NCBI RefSeq assembly: GCF_001044425.1
Contig: NZ_LFML01000016.1
Span: 1 to 64,000 of the forward strand
Direction of reading: 5' to 3'
Source: Streptomyces roseus
GTDB lineage: Bacteria; Actinomycetota; Actinomycetes; Streptomycetales; Streptomycetaceae
DNA length: 64,000 bases
Position 1 is the first letter of the stretch. Each line of letters starts with the position of its first letter. The position numbers and the translations under genes were made by a program. The notes below the pieces were generated by a model. It had not been told where the DNA came from. It saw only the letters and a program-made list of their open reading frames with translations, and ran no database searches. Of the stretch, positions 41,659-50,591 are shown in pieces.

Positions 41659-43143
41659 TCAGTGGTACTCGGGCTGCGACTGGACGTTCAGCCGGTCCAT
41701 CCACACCCATTTCGCGCTCTCGGTGCGCCAGTCGTCGATGCGCAGCACGTCGAGGCCCTTGGCGATGTCGTTCGAGTAGACGTACCCGTTGTAGTAGTAC
41801 GCCGACCAGGACCCGCCCAGTCCGAGCTGGTCCGTGGTGAGCGGGCCGCGCTCGAAGTAGCCGATCTCCCGGGGCCGGGCGGAGTCGGTGAAGTCCCATA
41901 CCGAGACGCCGCCCTGATACCAGGACTGGACCATGATGTCGCGGCCGCCGCCGACCGGGACGAGCGAGCCGTTGTGGGCCACGCAGTTCTCGGTGTCGGC
42001 CTGGAGGCGCGGGATCTTGAAGTAGCTGCGGAAGACCAGCTTGCGCTGGTCGCCGCGGCCGGTGATGTCGTAGATCCCGTCGGCGCCGCGGTTGGGGCCG
42101 GTCGCCTCGTTGCAGGTGGCCCCGCCACCGCCGCCCAGCTCGTCGGTGAACACCACCTTGTCGGCCTTCTCGTTGAAGGTCGCCGAGTGCCAGAACGCGA
42201 AGTTGACGTTGTCCTGCACCCGGTCGATGACCCGCGGCTGCTCGGGCTTGCTGATGTCGAAGAGGATGCCGTCGCCCATGCAGGCGCCGGCCGCCAGCTT
42301 CTTCGACGGCAGCACGGTGATGTCGTGGCACCCGGTGGTCTTGCTGACGCCCGGGTTGGTGGGCCCGCCCGGGTTGCCGCCGTCCGGGAAGAGGACGGGG
42401 AAGGCGACGACCGCCGCCTGCGTCGGGTTCTTCTTCGGGACCTTGATCACGGAGATGCCGTCGTGCGGCGGCTGGCAGTCGGGGAACGCCTCGCTCGGCG
42501 AGTACGAGGAGACGTAGAGGTAGAGGTCGCGATCGCCGGGCACCAGCGTGTGGGTGTGGGAACCGCAGTTGGTCTCGACGGACTTGATGTACTTCGGGTT
42601 CTTCTTGTCCTTGATGTCGAAGATCTTGATGCCCTCCCACGAGGACTTCTCCGTCGCGGGCTGCGAGACGCTGTTGCAGGAGTCGTCGCTGCGCGAGGAG
42701 TCCGTGGAGAGGAAGAGCAGGTCGCCCTGGACGGAGACGTCGTTCTGGCCGCCGGGGCAGAGCACCTGGCTGACGGTCTTCGGGGCCTTCGGGTTGCCGA
42801 TGTCGTAGATGGTGAAGCCGTTGTAGTTGCCGGCGTAGGCGTACTTGCCCTGGAAGGCCAGGTCGGTGTTGATGACGCCCGGGTACGTGCTCGGGATGTT
42901 GGTCAGGTGCCGGACGTTGGCGCTGTGCACGATCTCGTCCTGGCCGGGGATCTCGCCGGGGGCGAGTACGCGCCCGCCCGCCGCCGCGCCCCCTTCCGGA
43001 CGGGAGATCCCGGGCGATAACTCCCCGGGGTCGGGGGTGGCGGCCGCGGGGCCGGCCGCGAACAGCGCGGTCAGCAGCCCGGCCGCGGCCACGGCCGCCC
43101 CCAGACTCCTGTTCCGCACTCTGCTGGTGTGCTTCGAGGTCAC
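41659..43143 (-). CDS. Secreted LVIVD-repeat beta-propeller protein
   Basis: 494 residues from GTG 43143 (GGGAGG just upstream), or four codons longer from ATG 43155. Signal peptide LGAAVAAAGLLTALFAAGPAAA. The mature protein is a beta-propeller with repeated blades: AYAGNYNGFTIYDIGNPKAPK, GIKIFDIKDKKNPKYI, GILFDISKPEQPRVID and GVSVWDFTDSARPREIGYFE. LVIVD repeats occur in surface adhesin-like or enzyme-scaffold proteins. It is divergent from the DUF305 lipoprotein gene; I recall this pair as recurrent in Streptomyces, suggesting joint extracytoplasmic function. Confidence 0.87.
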   Translation of the reverse strand: MTSKHTSRVRNRSLGAAVAAAGLLTALFAAGPAAATPDPGELSPGISRPEGGAAAGGRVLAPGEIPGQDEIVHSANVRHLTNIPSTYPGVINTDLAFQGKYAYAGNYNGFTIYDIGNPKAPKTVSQVLCPGGQNDVSVQGDLLFLSTDSSRSDDSCNSVSQPATEKSSWEGIKIFDIKDKKNPKYIKSVETNCGSHTHTLVPGDRDLYLYVSSYSPSEAFPDCQPPHDGISVIKVPKKNPTQAAVVAFPVLFPDGGNPGGPTNPGVSKTTGCHDITVLPSKKLAAGACMGDGILFDISKPEQPRVIDRVQDNVNFAFWHSATFNEKADKVVFTDELGGGGGATCNEATGPNRGADGIYDITGRGDQRKLVFRSYFKIPRLQADTENCVAHNGSLVPVGGGRDIMVQSWYQGGVSVWDFTDSARPREIGYFERGPLTTDQLGLGGSWSAYYYNGYVYSNDIAKGLDVLRIDDWRTESAKWVWMDRLNVQSQPEYH

Positions 43144-43219
43144 TGTGCCTCCCATGGGAGTCCGATCGATTCCGACCGAGCCGTGAACGGAACCGGGCCC
43201 CCCGCAGTATGTTCCTTTC

Positions 43220-43876
43220 ATGGACATGGCAAAAGGGTCACTCCGTCGAACGACCGCCGTGGCGGTGGCCGCCGGGATCCTCGTCGCCCTGGCCGGCTGC
43301 CGGGGCGCGGACGGCGGCGACCGGGCGCAAGACGGCGGCGCGGCGGTCATCGCCCCCGGCAGACCGGGCGAGAAGGCCCGCACCCTCTCCCCCGAGGAGG
43401 CCGCCAAGCGGCAGCCGGACGACTCCCCCAACGCGGCAGACCGGGCCTACGTACAGCACATGGTGGAACACCACCGGCAGGCCCTCACCATGACCGCGCT
43501 CGCCCCCGAGCGGGCCTCGGCGGACGGGGTCAAACGGCTCGCCGAGCGGATCTCGGCCGCCCAGCGGCCCGAAATCGGCGCGATGGAGAAGTGGTTGGCC
43601 GGCCATCCGGCACCCTCCGGCGCCCCGGCTGCCGGCCACGACCACGGCGCGATGCCCGGCATGGCGACCGAGGAGCAGCTGCACCGGCTGGCGGAGGCGA
43701 GGGGCGCCGACTTCGACAAGCTCTTCCTCACCCTGATGACCGCCCACCACGAGGGCGCCGTGAAGATGGCGGGCGAGGCGCTGGCCGGGGGGAACAACGG
43801 CGCGGTGGAGGAGATGGCCAACGAGGTGGTGGCCACCCAGACCGCCGAGATCCACCGGATGCGCGCGATGGGCTGA
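43220..43876 (+). CDS. DUF305 family lipoprotein
   Basis: 218 residues. The lipobox LVALAGC (Cys about 27) after a basic N-terminus marks a lipoprotein. The four-helix DUF305 domain is duplicated: DRAYVQHMVEHHRQALTMTALA and LMTAHHEGAVKMAGEAL each present an M-x-x-HH motif, with GHDHGAMPGM in the linker. The His/Met-rich layout suggests copper or other metal binding outside the membrane. TATGTT (43207-43212) is a possible -10 eight bases before the ATG. Divergent from the LVIVD protein gene. Confidence 0.88.
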   Translation: MDMAKGSLRRTTAVAVAAGILVALAGCRGADGGDRAQDGGAAVIAPGRPGEKARTLSPEEAAKRQPDDSPNAADRAYVQHMVEHHRQALTMTALAPERASADGVKRLAERISAAQRPEIGAMEKWLAGHPAPSGAPAAGHDHGAMPGMATEEQLHRLAEARGADFDKLFLTLMTAHHEGAVKMAGEALAGGNNGAVEEMANEVVATQTAEIHRMRAMG

Positions 43877-43928
43877 CGGGCGACGGGCCCGGTGGCATGC
43901 TGGGATCACCTGCGGGAGGAGTTCCGCC

Positions 43929-45296
43929 GTGCTTCGTGTCGCCGTCGTCGGTTCGGGCCCCAGCGGGGTCTACGCCGCCCAGACCCTCGTGCAGCAGCGT
44001 GAGGTGCCGGGCGTCCGCGTCGACGTGCTGGACCGGCTGCCCGCTCCGTACGGGCTGGTGCGCTACGGGGTGGCCCCCGACCACGAGAAGATCAAATCGC
44101 TCCAGGGCAGCCTGCGCACCGTGCTGGAGGACGAGCGGATCCGCTTCCTCGGCAATGTCGAGGTCGGCGGCCCGCAGCTGTCCACCGCACGGCTGCTGGA
44201 GCTGTACCACGCGGTGGTGTACTGCGTCGGCGCCGCCCGCGACCGGCTGCTCGGCATCCCCGGCGAGGAGCTGGCCGGGGTGCACTCCGCGACGGCCTTC
44301 GTCGCCTGGTACAGCGGGCATCCGGACGCCGTGGCCGAGGACTTCGACCTGTCCGGGGTGAGCGCGGCGGTGGTCGTCGGGGCGGGCAACGTCGCCGTCG
44401 ACGTGACCCGGATGCTGGCCCGGTGCGAGCCGGAGCTGGCCCCGACCGACATGCCGCAGCCGGCCCTGGGCGCGCTCGCGCGGAGCGGGGTGCAGTCGGT
44501 GTCGATGGTGGCCCGACGCGGGCCCTCGCAGGGCAAGTTCACCACCAAGGAGCTGCGGGAGCTGGGCACGCTCCCCGGTGTGGCGGCCGTCGTCGACCCC
44601 GCGGAACTGGCGCTCGACCCCGCGTACGCCGACCCGGAGGCGGCGGCCGCGCTGCCTGCCGTGTTCCGGCGCAACCTGGAGGTGCTGCGCGGCTGGGCCG
44701 GGCAGGACGCGGGCGGCGCGCGGCGCAGGATCGGCCTGCGGTTCTACCTGCGGCCGGTGGAGGTGCTGGCAGGACCGGGCGGCCGGGTCGCCGGGATGCG
44801 CTTCGAGCGGACCGCCCCGGACGGTCGGGGCGGGGTCACCGGGACCGGCGCGTACGAGGAGGTCGAGGCACAGCTGGTGCTGCGCTCGGTGGGGTACCAG
44901 GGGGTTCCGCTGCCCGGGCTGCCGTTCGACCCGGCGAGGGCCACGGTCCCGCACGCCGCGGGCCGGGTGCTGCGCGAGGGCCGGGCCTCGGTCGGCGAGT
45001 ACGTGGCGGGGTGGATCAAGCGCGGCCCGACCGGGGTGATCGGCACCAACCGGCCCTGCGCCAAGGAGACGGCGTCCTCGCTGCTCCAGGACGCGCCGGC
45101 GCTGGCGCGGCGGAAGCTGCCGGGTGACCCGCTGGACGCGCTGCGGGCGGCGGGGCTGCACCCGGTGGAGTGGCCCGGCTGGCTGGCGATCGAGACGGCG
45201 GAGGCCGATCTCGGGCGCTCGCTGGGCCGCCGCTCGGTGAAGATCCCCGACTGGCGCGGTTTGCTGGCCGCCGCGGACAGGGGCGCGGGCACCTGA
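43929..45296 (+). CDS. Ferredoxin--NADP+ reductase (FprA-like FAD/NADP flavoprotein)
   Basis: 455 residues from GTG 43929 with GGGAGGAG upstream. Adrenodoxin-reductase-type enzyme: FAD motif VAVVGSGPSGVYAAQTL, LPAPYGLVRYGVAPDHEKIK, NADP motif VVGAGNVAVDVTRML, VSMVARRGPSQGKFTTKELREL and the C-terminal AGWIKRGPTGVIGTNRPCAKETASSLL. It passes electrons from NADPH to ferredoxins for P450s and other enzymes. No ferredoxin or P450 gene is adjacent. Convergent with an ArsR-type gene over 79 bp that contains duplicated CGGGCCCCGG words. Confidence 0.93.
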   Translation: MLRVAVVGSGPSGVYAAQTLVQQREVPGVRVDVLDRLPAPYGLVRYGVAPDHEKIKSLQGSLRTVLEDERIRFLGNVEVGGPQLSTARLLELYHAVVYCVGAARDRLLGIPGEELAGVHSATAFVAWYSGHPDAVAEDFDLSGVSAAVVVGAGNVAVDVTRMLARCEPELAPTDMPQPALGALARSGVQSVSMVARRGPSQGKFTTKELRELGTLPGVAAVVDPAELALDPAYADPEAAAALPAVFRRNLEVLRGWAGQDAGGARRRIGLRFYLRPVEVLAGPGGRVAGMRFERTAPDGRGGVTGTGAYEEVEAQLVLRSVGYQGVPLPGLPFDPARATVPHAAGRVLREGRASVGEYVAGWIKRGPTGVIGTNRPCAKETASSLLQDAPALARRKLPGDPLDALRAAGLHPVEWPGWLAIETAEADLGRSLGRRSVKIPDWRGLLAAADRGAGT

Positions 45297-45375
45297 GTCC
45301 GGGCCCCGGCTCATACCGGGTCGGGCCCCGGCCGCGGCTCGGGCGCGACCCGGAACGGGGCGGCCCGGGCGCGGC

Positions 45376-45789
45376 TCAGACCGCTTCGGCTCGGTCCGGC
45401 CCGGCCGCCGCCCCGTCCGCGGGCGGGCCGGAGCCCGCCCTGCGCGCCTCCTCCGCCGCGGCAGCGGTGAGCACGCTGTCGAGCAGCCCCGGGAACAGGC
45501 CCTCCAGCTCCTCGCCCCGCAGCCCGTTCATCTTCGCCGTGCCGCGGTAGGTCTGGCGGACCACGCCGGCCTCCCGCAGGACGCGGAAGTGGTGCGTGGT
45601 CGTCGACTTGGTGACCGGCAGGTCGAAGTACGAGCACGCCAGCTCGTCCGGCGTGCCCGCGAGGTCCCGCACGATCGACAGCCGGATCGGGTCCGACAGC
45701 GCGTGCAGCACGGCTTCGAGGCGGATCTCGGCGGGCCCGGGATGGGGGAGCGCGCGCGTGGTGGCCGTATCCGTCACGTCTGCCCTCAT
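45376..45789 (-). CDS. ArsR/SmtB-type winged-helix regulator
   Basis: 137 residues from ATG 45789 (GTG 45777 is an alternative with GAGGG upstream). HTH: AVLHALSDPIRLSIVRDLAG, FDLPVTKSTTTHHFRVLREAGVVRQTYRG. The metal-binding CxC of ArsR/SmtB sensors is absent (only CSYFDL), so it likely senses an organic or redox signal. It lies directly downstream of the old yellow enzyme gene on the same strand (76-bp gap), and related repeat elements precede both genes. Confidence 0.88.
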   Translation of the reverse strand: MRADVTDTATTRALPHPGPAEIRLEAVLHALSDPIRLSIVRDLAGTPDELACSYFDLPVTKSTTTHHFRVLREAGVVRQTYRGTAKMNGLRGEELEGLFPGLLDSVLTAAAAEEARRAGSGPPADGAAAGPDRAEAV

Positions 45790-45806
45790 CTCACCCGGCT
45801 CCCCTG

Positions 45807-45830
45807 TTCGTACGAGAACCACCGTAGTAC
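45807..45830. promoter_or_regulatory. ArsR-site candidate: TTCGTACGAGAA and CGTAGTAC
   Basis: TTCGTACGAGAA (45807-45818), containing the palindrome TCGTACGA, is followed by CGTAGTAC (45823-45830), 18-41 bp before the arsR-type ATG. The words GTACGAGA and CGTAGTAC (as CGTACTAC... on the opposite strand) recur upstream of the old yellow enzyme gene. Confidence 0.55.
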
Positions 45831-45865
45831 ATCGACCGCCGCCGGCGGGTCCGGCAGCAAGCCCC

Positions 45866-47011
45866 CTACCAGGCCCGGTGGTAGGAGACGGGCACCCGTA
45901 CCCCGGTGGCCGGCTCGGCGGTCCGCTCGGCGCCGAGGGCGGCGGCCGCGGTGCGGGCCCAGTAGGGGTCGCGCAGCAGCTCGCGGCCGAGCAGGACCGC
46001 GTCCGCCCGTCCGTCGGCCAGGATCTCGCCCGCCTGCTCCGGCTCGGTGATCAGCCCGACGGCGGCCACCGGGAGGCCGGTGCGGGCCTTGACCTCGGCC
46101 GCGAACGGCACCTGGAACCCGGGCGCCGCCGGGATGTTCGCCTTCGGGGCCATCCCGCCGGTGGACACGTCCAGGAGGTCCACCCCGCGGCTCTGGAGCA
46201 GGCCGGCCAGCCGGACCGTGTCCTGCGCGGTCCAGCCCGACTCCTCCAGCCAGTCGGTGGCGGAGATCCGGAAGAACAGCGGAAGCTCCTCGGGCCACAC
46301 CGCCCGTACGGTGTCGACGACTTCGAGGGCGAAACGGGCCCGGTTCTCGAACGGGCCGCCGTACTCGTCGGTGCGCCGGTTGATCTGCGAGGAGAGGAAC
46401 TGGCCGATGAGGTAGCCGTGGGCGCCGTGGATCTCGACGACCTCGTAGCCGGCGGTCAGCGCGCGCCGCGCGGCGGCCGCGAACTGCCCGGTGATCTCGT
46501 GGATCTCGGCGGTCGTCAGCTCGTGCGGCACGGGGTCGCCCTCGGCGAACGGCACCGGGCTCGGGGCGCTCGGCAGCCAGCCGTCCGCCTCGGGGCCGAC
46601 GTAGCCGCCGCCCTCCCAGGGGCGGCCGGTCGAGGCCTTGCGCCCGGCGTGCGCGATCTGGATCCCGGGGACGGTGCCCTGGGCCTTGAGGAAGGCGGTG
46701 ATCGGGCGCAGCGCCTCGGCCTGCGCGTCGTTCCAGATGCCGAGGTCGTACGGGGAGATCCGGCCCTCCGGGGAGACCGCGGTGGCCTCCTGGAGGATCA
46801 GTCCGGTGCCGCCCACCGCGCGGGCGGCGTAGTGCGCGAAGTGCCAGGGCTGCGCCACGCCTGCCTGCGGGCCCGAGGCCGCTGCGACGTACTGGCACAT
46901 CGGCGCCATCCAGATCCGGTTCGCCGTGGTGACCGAGCGGAGGGTGAGGGGGGCGAAGAGGGCCTCGGCGCGGGTGTCGGGCGTGGCGGGGGCGATGGGG
47001 GCAGCACTCAT
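45866..47011 (-). CDS. NADH:flavin oxidoreductase, old yellow enzyme family (YqjM-like)
   Basis: 381 residues. FMN TIM barrel: LFAPLTLRSVTTANRIWMAPMCQY (thermophilic-like OYE N-terminus with Cys), QIAHAGRKAST (substrate-binding HxGR region), EIHGAHGYLIGQFLSSQINRRTDEYGGPFENRARF and VLLGRELLRDPYWA. It reduces activated C=C bonds of electrophilic enals or quinones with NADPH. Probably controlled by the downstream ArsR-type regulator through repeat elements at 47055-47112. Confidence 0.93.
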   Translation of the reverse strand: MSAAPIAPATPDTRAEALFAPLTLRSVTTANRIWMAPMCQYVAAASGPQAGVAQPWHFAHYAARAVGGTGLILQEATAVSPEGRISPYDLGIWNDAQAEALRPITAFLKAQGTVPGIQIAHAGRKASTGRPWEGGGYVGPEADGWLPSAPSPVPFAEGDPVPHELTTAEIHEITGQFAAAARRALTAGYEVVEIHGAHGYLIGQFLSSQINRRTDEYGGPFENRARFALEVVDTVRAVWPEELPLFFRISATDWLEESGWTAQDTVRLAGLLQSRGVDLLDVSTGGMAPKANIPAAPGFQVPFAAEVKARTGLPVAAVGLITEPEQAGEILADGRADAVLLGRELLRDPYWARTAAAALGAERTAEPATGVRVPVSYHRAW

Positions 47012-47054
47012 GAAGGACTCTCCGGAGGTGGCCGGGCACGCCGCGGATCAGCGG

Positions 47055-47112
47055 CTTGTACGAGAGTCAGCGTACTACGAATAATTACGTACTACGAGAC
47101 CTCTCGTACAAG
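47055..47112. promoter_or_regulatory. Composite repeat: 12-bp inverted repeat enclosing two CGTACTACGA direct repeats
   Basis: CTTGTACGAGAG (47055-47066) and CTCTCGTACAAG (47101-47112) are perfect inverted partners. Between them CGTACTACGA occurs at 47071-47080 and 47088-47097, separated by ATAATTA. The element begins 44 bp before the old yellow enzyme start and extends into the last codons of the WS/DGAT gene. Confidence 0.75.
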
Positions 47113-48465
47113 CTCGTCGAGCTCCGCGCGCAGGGCTTGCGCCAGGGCCGCCAGGTCGGGCACGGCCGCCGCGTCCGCCACCAGGCCGTAGTGGACCGTG
47201 CCCTTGTACGTGGAGACCGCGACCGCGAGGGAGTGGCCGCGGGCGAGCGGCGCCAGCGGGTAGACCTCCCTGACCCGGCTGCCGCCGAGGGAGAAGGTGA
47301 AGCCGGGCAGCGGAACGCTGGTGACCAGGATGTCGAAGAGCATCCGGGCCGCCTGCGCGACCAGGGGGCCGCCGAGCCGGTGGCCGAGCGGGTGGACGTG
47401 GTCGGCGAGCAGGGCGACGGCCCCGGCGCCGCGAGCCGGTCCGGCCTCCTTGTTGCGGTCCATGCCGAGGCGCACCCGGTCCAGGCGCAGCAGCGGGTCC
47501 GGTTCGGCGAGCGGAAGGCGGAGCAGGTAGCCCGACAGCCGGTTGCCGTACTTCGCCGCGCCGCCCGGCCGCCGGCGCGATACCGGTATCAGGGCGCGCG
47601 GACCGGCCCCCTCCGGCGCGGGGTCTCCGCGGCCCAGCAGCCAGCGCCGCAGGGCGCCGGCGACGAGGGCGATCAGCACGTCGTTGACGGTGCCTCCGGC
47701 GACCTTGCGGATGCGGTTGACGTCGTCGAGGTCGAGCGCGAGGCCGGCGACCGCGCGGGTCCCGGTCCGTGCCGGGGTGGCGGTCAGCGCCGCCGGGACC
47801 CCGAGCGGCAGTCCGGCGCGGGCCACGGAGGCGCCGATCTCCAGTGCCTGCCCGACGTCCTGGACCCGGGCCGCCAGCATCCCGGGGAGGCTGCGCCGGG
47901 CGGGGGCGACGGCCGGCCGCGCCGCCGGGACCGGGGCCGGGCCGCGCGCGGGGCCCCGCGCGGGCGGCCCCTCGTCGAAGAGCATCGCCGCCAGCGCGAG
48001 GGCCCCGAGGCCGTCGGCGAGGGCGTGGTGGAACTTGAAGAGCACCGCGAAGGAGTGCGGGTCGGGCCCGGCAAGGACGTGCGCCTCCCAGGGCGGCAGG
48101 TCCCGGTCCAGGGGCCGCGCCATCAGCGGTCCGGCGGCGGCTTCCGGATCGGGGGTGCGTACGAGGAAGACGTGCCGGGCGGGGTCGAAGTCCGCGTCGG
48201 ACGCCCAGGCGGCCGCGCCGACCGGCAGCAGCACGTCGTGGATGCGGCGGCGCAGACCGGGCACGGCGGAGCAGCGGGCGGTGAGCAGTGCGGCGGCGCG
48301 GACGGCGGGGTCGGGAGCGGTGTCGGGGACAGGGGCGGAGTCGGGGCCCGGGGCGGCCCGCGGGGCGGCCTCGAAGATCGCGAGGGCGCCGAGGTGCATG
48401 GGGTGGGCGGCGGATTCGATCCGCCAGAAGGCGAGGTCGAGCGGGGACAGGTGCTCGGTGGCCAC
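47092..48465 (-). CDS. Wax ester synthase / acyl-CoA:diacylglycerol acyltransferase (WS/DGAT)
   Basis: 457 residues from GTG 48465, with GAGAGG six bases upstream. Catalytic motif FHHALADG (HHxxxDG), N-terminal HLSPLDLAFWRIESAAHPMHLGALAIFE, and C-terminal AGGTVNDVLIALVAGALRRWL and NILVTSVPLPG-like segment ILVTSVPLPGFTFSLGG match actinobacterial bifunctional WS/DGAT. It makes triacylglycerol or wax ester storage lipid at the membrane. Its stop codon and final codons lie inside the repeat element that controls the next gene. Confidence 0.93.
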   Translation of the reverse strand: MATEHLSPLDLAFWRIESAAHPMHLGALAIFEAAPRAAPGPDSAPVPDTAPDPAVRAAALLTARCSAVPGLRRRIHDVLLPVGAAAWASDADFDPARHVFLVRTPDPEAAAGPLMARPLDRDLPPWEAHVLAGPDPHSFAVLFKFHHALADGLGALALAAMLFDEGPPARGPARGPAPVPAARPAVAPARRSLPGMLAARVQDVGQALEIGASVARAGLPLGVPAALTATPARTGTRAVAGLALDLDDVNRIRKVAGGTVNDVLIALVAGALRRWLLGRGDPAPEGAGPRALIPVSRRRPGGAAKYGNRLSGYLLRLPLAEPDPLLRLDRVRLGMDRNKEAGPARGAGAVALLADHVHPLGHRLGGPLVAQAARMLFDILVTSVPLPGFTFSLGGSRVREVYPLAPLARGHSLAVAVSTYKGTVHYGLVADAAAVPDLAALAQALRAELDELVREVS

Positions 48466-48680
48466 GTATTGCCTCTCGCGTGCGGTGGCAGAGGTGGAAG
48501 TCAACCCCTCCCGGCCTCCTACGATCAAGTAGCCACCCTTTGGATACGCCTGTTGATCGATGGCGACCGTCTGGGCGGAGCAGCGGGGCGGCGGCCGGGC
48601 CCCTGTCGGTGGCCGGGTGCACACTGGCGGAACGGTACGCAGCACGACGGCCGGGACGACGAAGTCCGGAGGTGTCGACC

Positions 48681-49772
48681 ATGTCAGAGGTGATCCTGCT
48701 CGCGGGGACCCGCAAAGGCCTGTTCATCGGCCGCAGGCGCGGTGACGGCCCCTGGGAGCTGGACGGCCCGCACTTCAACGCCCAGGCCGTCTACGCCGTC
48801 GCGGTCGACCGGCGGGGGCCCACCCCCCCACTGCTGGTCGGCGCCGACAGCCTGCACTGGGGGCCCTCCGTGTTCAGCTCCGACGACCTCGGGGCGAGCT
48901 GGCACGAGCCCGCGGCGCCCGCCGTGAAGTTCCCGAAGGACACCGGGGCTTCCCTGGAGCGGGTCTGGCAACTGCATCCGGCCGGCCCCGAGGCACCCGG
49001 CGTGGTGTACGCGGGGACGGAGCCGGCCGCCCTGTTCCGCTCCACGGACCGCGGGGAGTCGTTCGAACTGGTCCGCGCGCTCTGGGAGCACCCGAGCCGC
49101 GGGAGCTGGGTGCCGGGCGGCGGGGGTGAGGGCCTGCACACGGTGCTGACGGATCCGGCGGACCCCGCCAAGGTGACGGTGGCGGTCTCCACCGCGGGGG
49201 TGTTCCGGACCCAGGACGGCGGCGCCCACTGGAGCCCGTCCAACGACGGCGTCTCGGCGGTGTTCCTGCCGGACCCGCATCCGGAGTTCGGCCAGTGCGT
49301 GCACAAGATCGCCCAGGACGCCGGGGACCGGAAGCGGCTGTACCTGCAGAACCACTGGGGCGTGTACCGCAGTGACGACGCCGGGGCCCGGTGGACCGAC
49401 ATCGGCGCCGGGCTGCCCTCCGACTTCGGCTTCGCGGTGGCCGCGCACCCGCACCGGCCGGACACGGCGTACGTCTTCCCGCTCAACGCCGACTCCGACC
49501 GGGTCCCGGCAGAGCGCCGCTGCCGGGTGTTCCGCACCCGGGACGCGGGCGCGAGCTGGGAGCCGCTGAGCCGCGGACTGCCGGCCGGGGACCACTACGG
49601 GACGGTGCTGCGCGACGCCCTGTGCACGGACGACGCGGACCCGGCGGGGATCTACTTCGGCAACCGCAACGGCGAGTTGTACGCCAGCCACGACGACGGG
49701 GACAGCTGGCGGCCGCTGGCCGAGCACCTGCCCGACGTGCTGTGCGTACGGGCGGCGGTCATCGCTCACTGA
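48681..49772 (+). CDS. BNR/VPS10-like beta-propeller protein (exo-alpha-sialidase-like repeats)
   Basis: 363 residues from ATG 48681, with CCGGAGG eight bases upstream. Repeated Asp-box (S-x-D-x-G-x-x-W) blades: FSSDDLGASWHE, FRSTDRGESFEL, FRTQDGGAHWSP, YRSDDAGARWTD, FRTRDAGASWEP and YASHDDGDSWRP. No signal peptide, so it is probably cytosolic. It has the propeller fold of sialidases and photosystem assembly factors, but the catalytic Arg triad and Tyr of true sialidases are not obvious. A scaffold or binding function is as likely as catalysis. Divergent from WS/DGAT over 215 bp that includes the palindrome CTAC-GATCAA-GTAG. Confidence 0.87.
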   Translation: MSEVILLAGTRKGLFIGRRRGDGPWELDGPHFNAQAVYAVAVDRRGPTPPLLVGADSLHWGPSVFSSDDLGASWHEPAAPAVKFPKDTGASLERVWQLHPAGPEAPGVVYAGTEPAALFRSTDRGESFELVRALWEHPSRGSWVPGGGGEGLHTVLTDPADPAKVTVAVSTAGVFRTQDGGAHWSPSNDGVSAVFLPDPHPEFGQCVHKIAQDAGDRKRLYLQNHWGVYRSDDAGARWTDIGAGLPSDFGFAVAAHPHRPDTAYVFPLNADSDRVPAERRCRVFRTRDAGASWEPLSRGLPAGDHYGTVLRDALCTDDADPAGIYFGNRNGELYASHDDGDSWRPLAEHLPDVLCVRAAVIAH

Positions 49773-49795
49773 AGGGGCCAGTAGAGTGACTGGCT

Positions 49796-50482
49796 GTGGC
49801 AGCACGACCGTTGAACGAGATCGTCGAGCCGGGCTGGGCCCGGGCTCTGGAGCCGGTGGCGGCGCAGATCGCCGCGATGGGCGACTTCCTGCGCGCCGAG
49901 ATCGCCGCGGGCAGGACCTACCTGCCCGCCGGGGCGAACGTACTGCGCGCCTTCCAGCAGCCCTTCGACGAGGTGAGGGTGCTCATCGTCGGCCAGGATC
50001 CCTACCCCACCCCGGGGCACGCGATGGGCCTGTCCTTCTCGGTGGCGCCCGACGTGAGCCCCTGGCCGCCCAGTCTCGACAACATCTTCCGCGAGCTGCA
50101 CGCGGACCTCGGTGTGCCCCGCCCGGCGAACGGGGACCTGACCCCGTGGACCCGGCAGGGCGTACTGCTGCTGAACCGCGCGCTGACCACCGCCCCGCGC
50201 AAGACCGGCGGCCACCGCGGGAAGGGCTGGGAGGCCGTCACCGAGCAGGCGATCCGGGCGCTGGCCGCGCGCGGGAAGCCGCTGGTGTCGGTGCTGTGGG
50301 GGCGGGACGCCCGCAATCTGCGGCCGCTGCTCGGCGAGTTGCCGGCCGTGGAGTCCGTCCACCCCTCCCCGATGTCCGCCGCCAACGGATTCTTCGGCTC
50401 GCGCCCGTTCAGCAGGACCAATGACCTGCTGGTTCGCCAGGGAGCCCAGCCGGTGGACTGGCGGCTCCCGGCCGCCGGGTGA
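49796..50482 (+). CDS. ung: Uracil-DNA glycosylase, family 1
   Basis: 228 residues from GTG 49796. Catalytic water-activating motif [18 protein letters not shown] (Asp68), DNA-binding [11 protein letters not shown], uracil-recognition [10 protein letters not shown] and the intercalation motif [16 protein letters not shown] (catalytic His). Removes uracil from DNA for base excision repair. TAGAGT eight bases upstream of the GTG and a missing Shine-Dalgarno suggest leaderless transcription, despite only 23 bp to the previous stop. Confidence 0.95.
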   Translation: MAARPLNEIVEPGWARALEPVAAQIAAMGDFLRAEIAAGRTYLPAGANVLRAFQQPFDEVRVLIVGQDPYPTPGHAMGLSFSVAPDVSPWPPSLDNIFRELHADLGVPRPANGDLTPWTRQGVLLLNRALTTAPRKTGGHRGKGWEAVTEQAIRALAARGKPLVSVLWGRDARNLRPLLGELPAVESVHPSPMSAANGFFGSRPFSRTNDLLVRQGAQPVDWRLPAAG

Positions 50483-50490
50483 TCATTCTG

Positions 50491-50520
50491 TTGAACGGTA
50501 TACGACATTCCACGGATAAA
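50491..50520 (+). promoter_or_regulatory. Promoter candidate TTGAAC-18-GATAAA
   Basis: TTGAAC (50491-50496) and GATAAA (50515-50520) lie just after the ung stop and about 70 bp before the next start. The region is unusually AT-rich for this window. Confidence 0.5.
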
Positions 50521-50591
50521 TACGGACAGAAGCCGCCCGTTGAGGCCCTGCCCGAACACTCGGTTCCGATAAGCCAGTAGCATGCGGCGCC

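Noticed and set aside
50549..50564. LexA-like box CGAACACTCGGTTCCG near a gene beside ung
   Set aside because: Spacing between the half-sites is five bases and the right half is imperfect, so it does not fit the actinobacterial SOS-box pattern.
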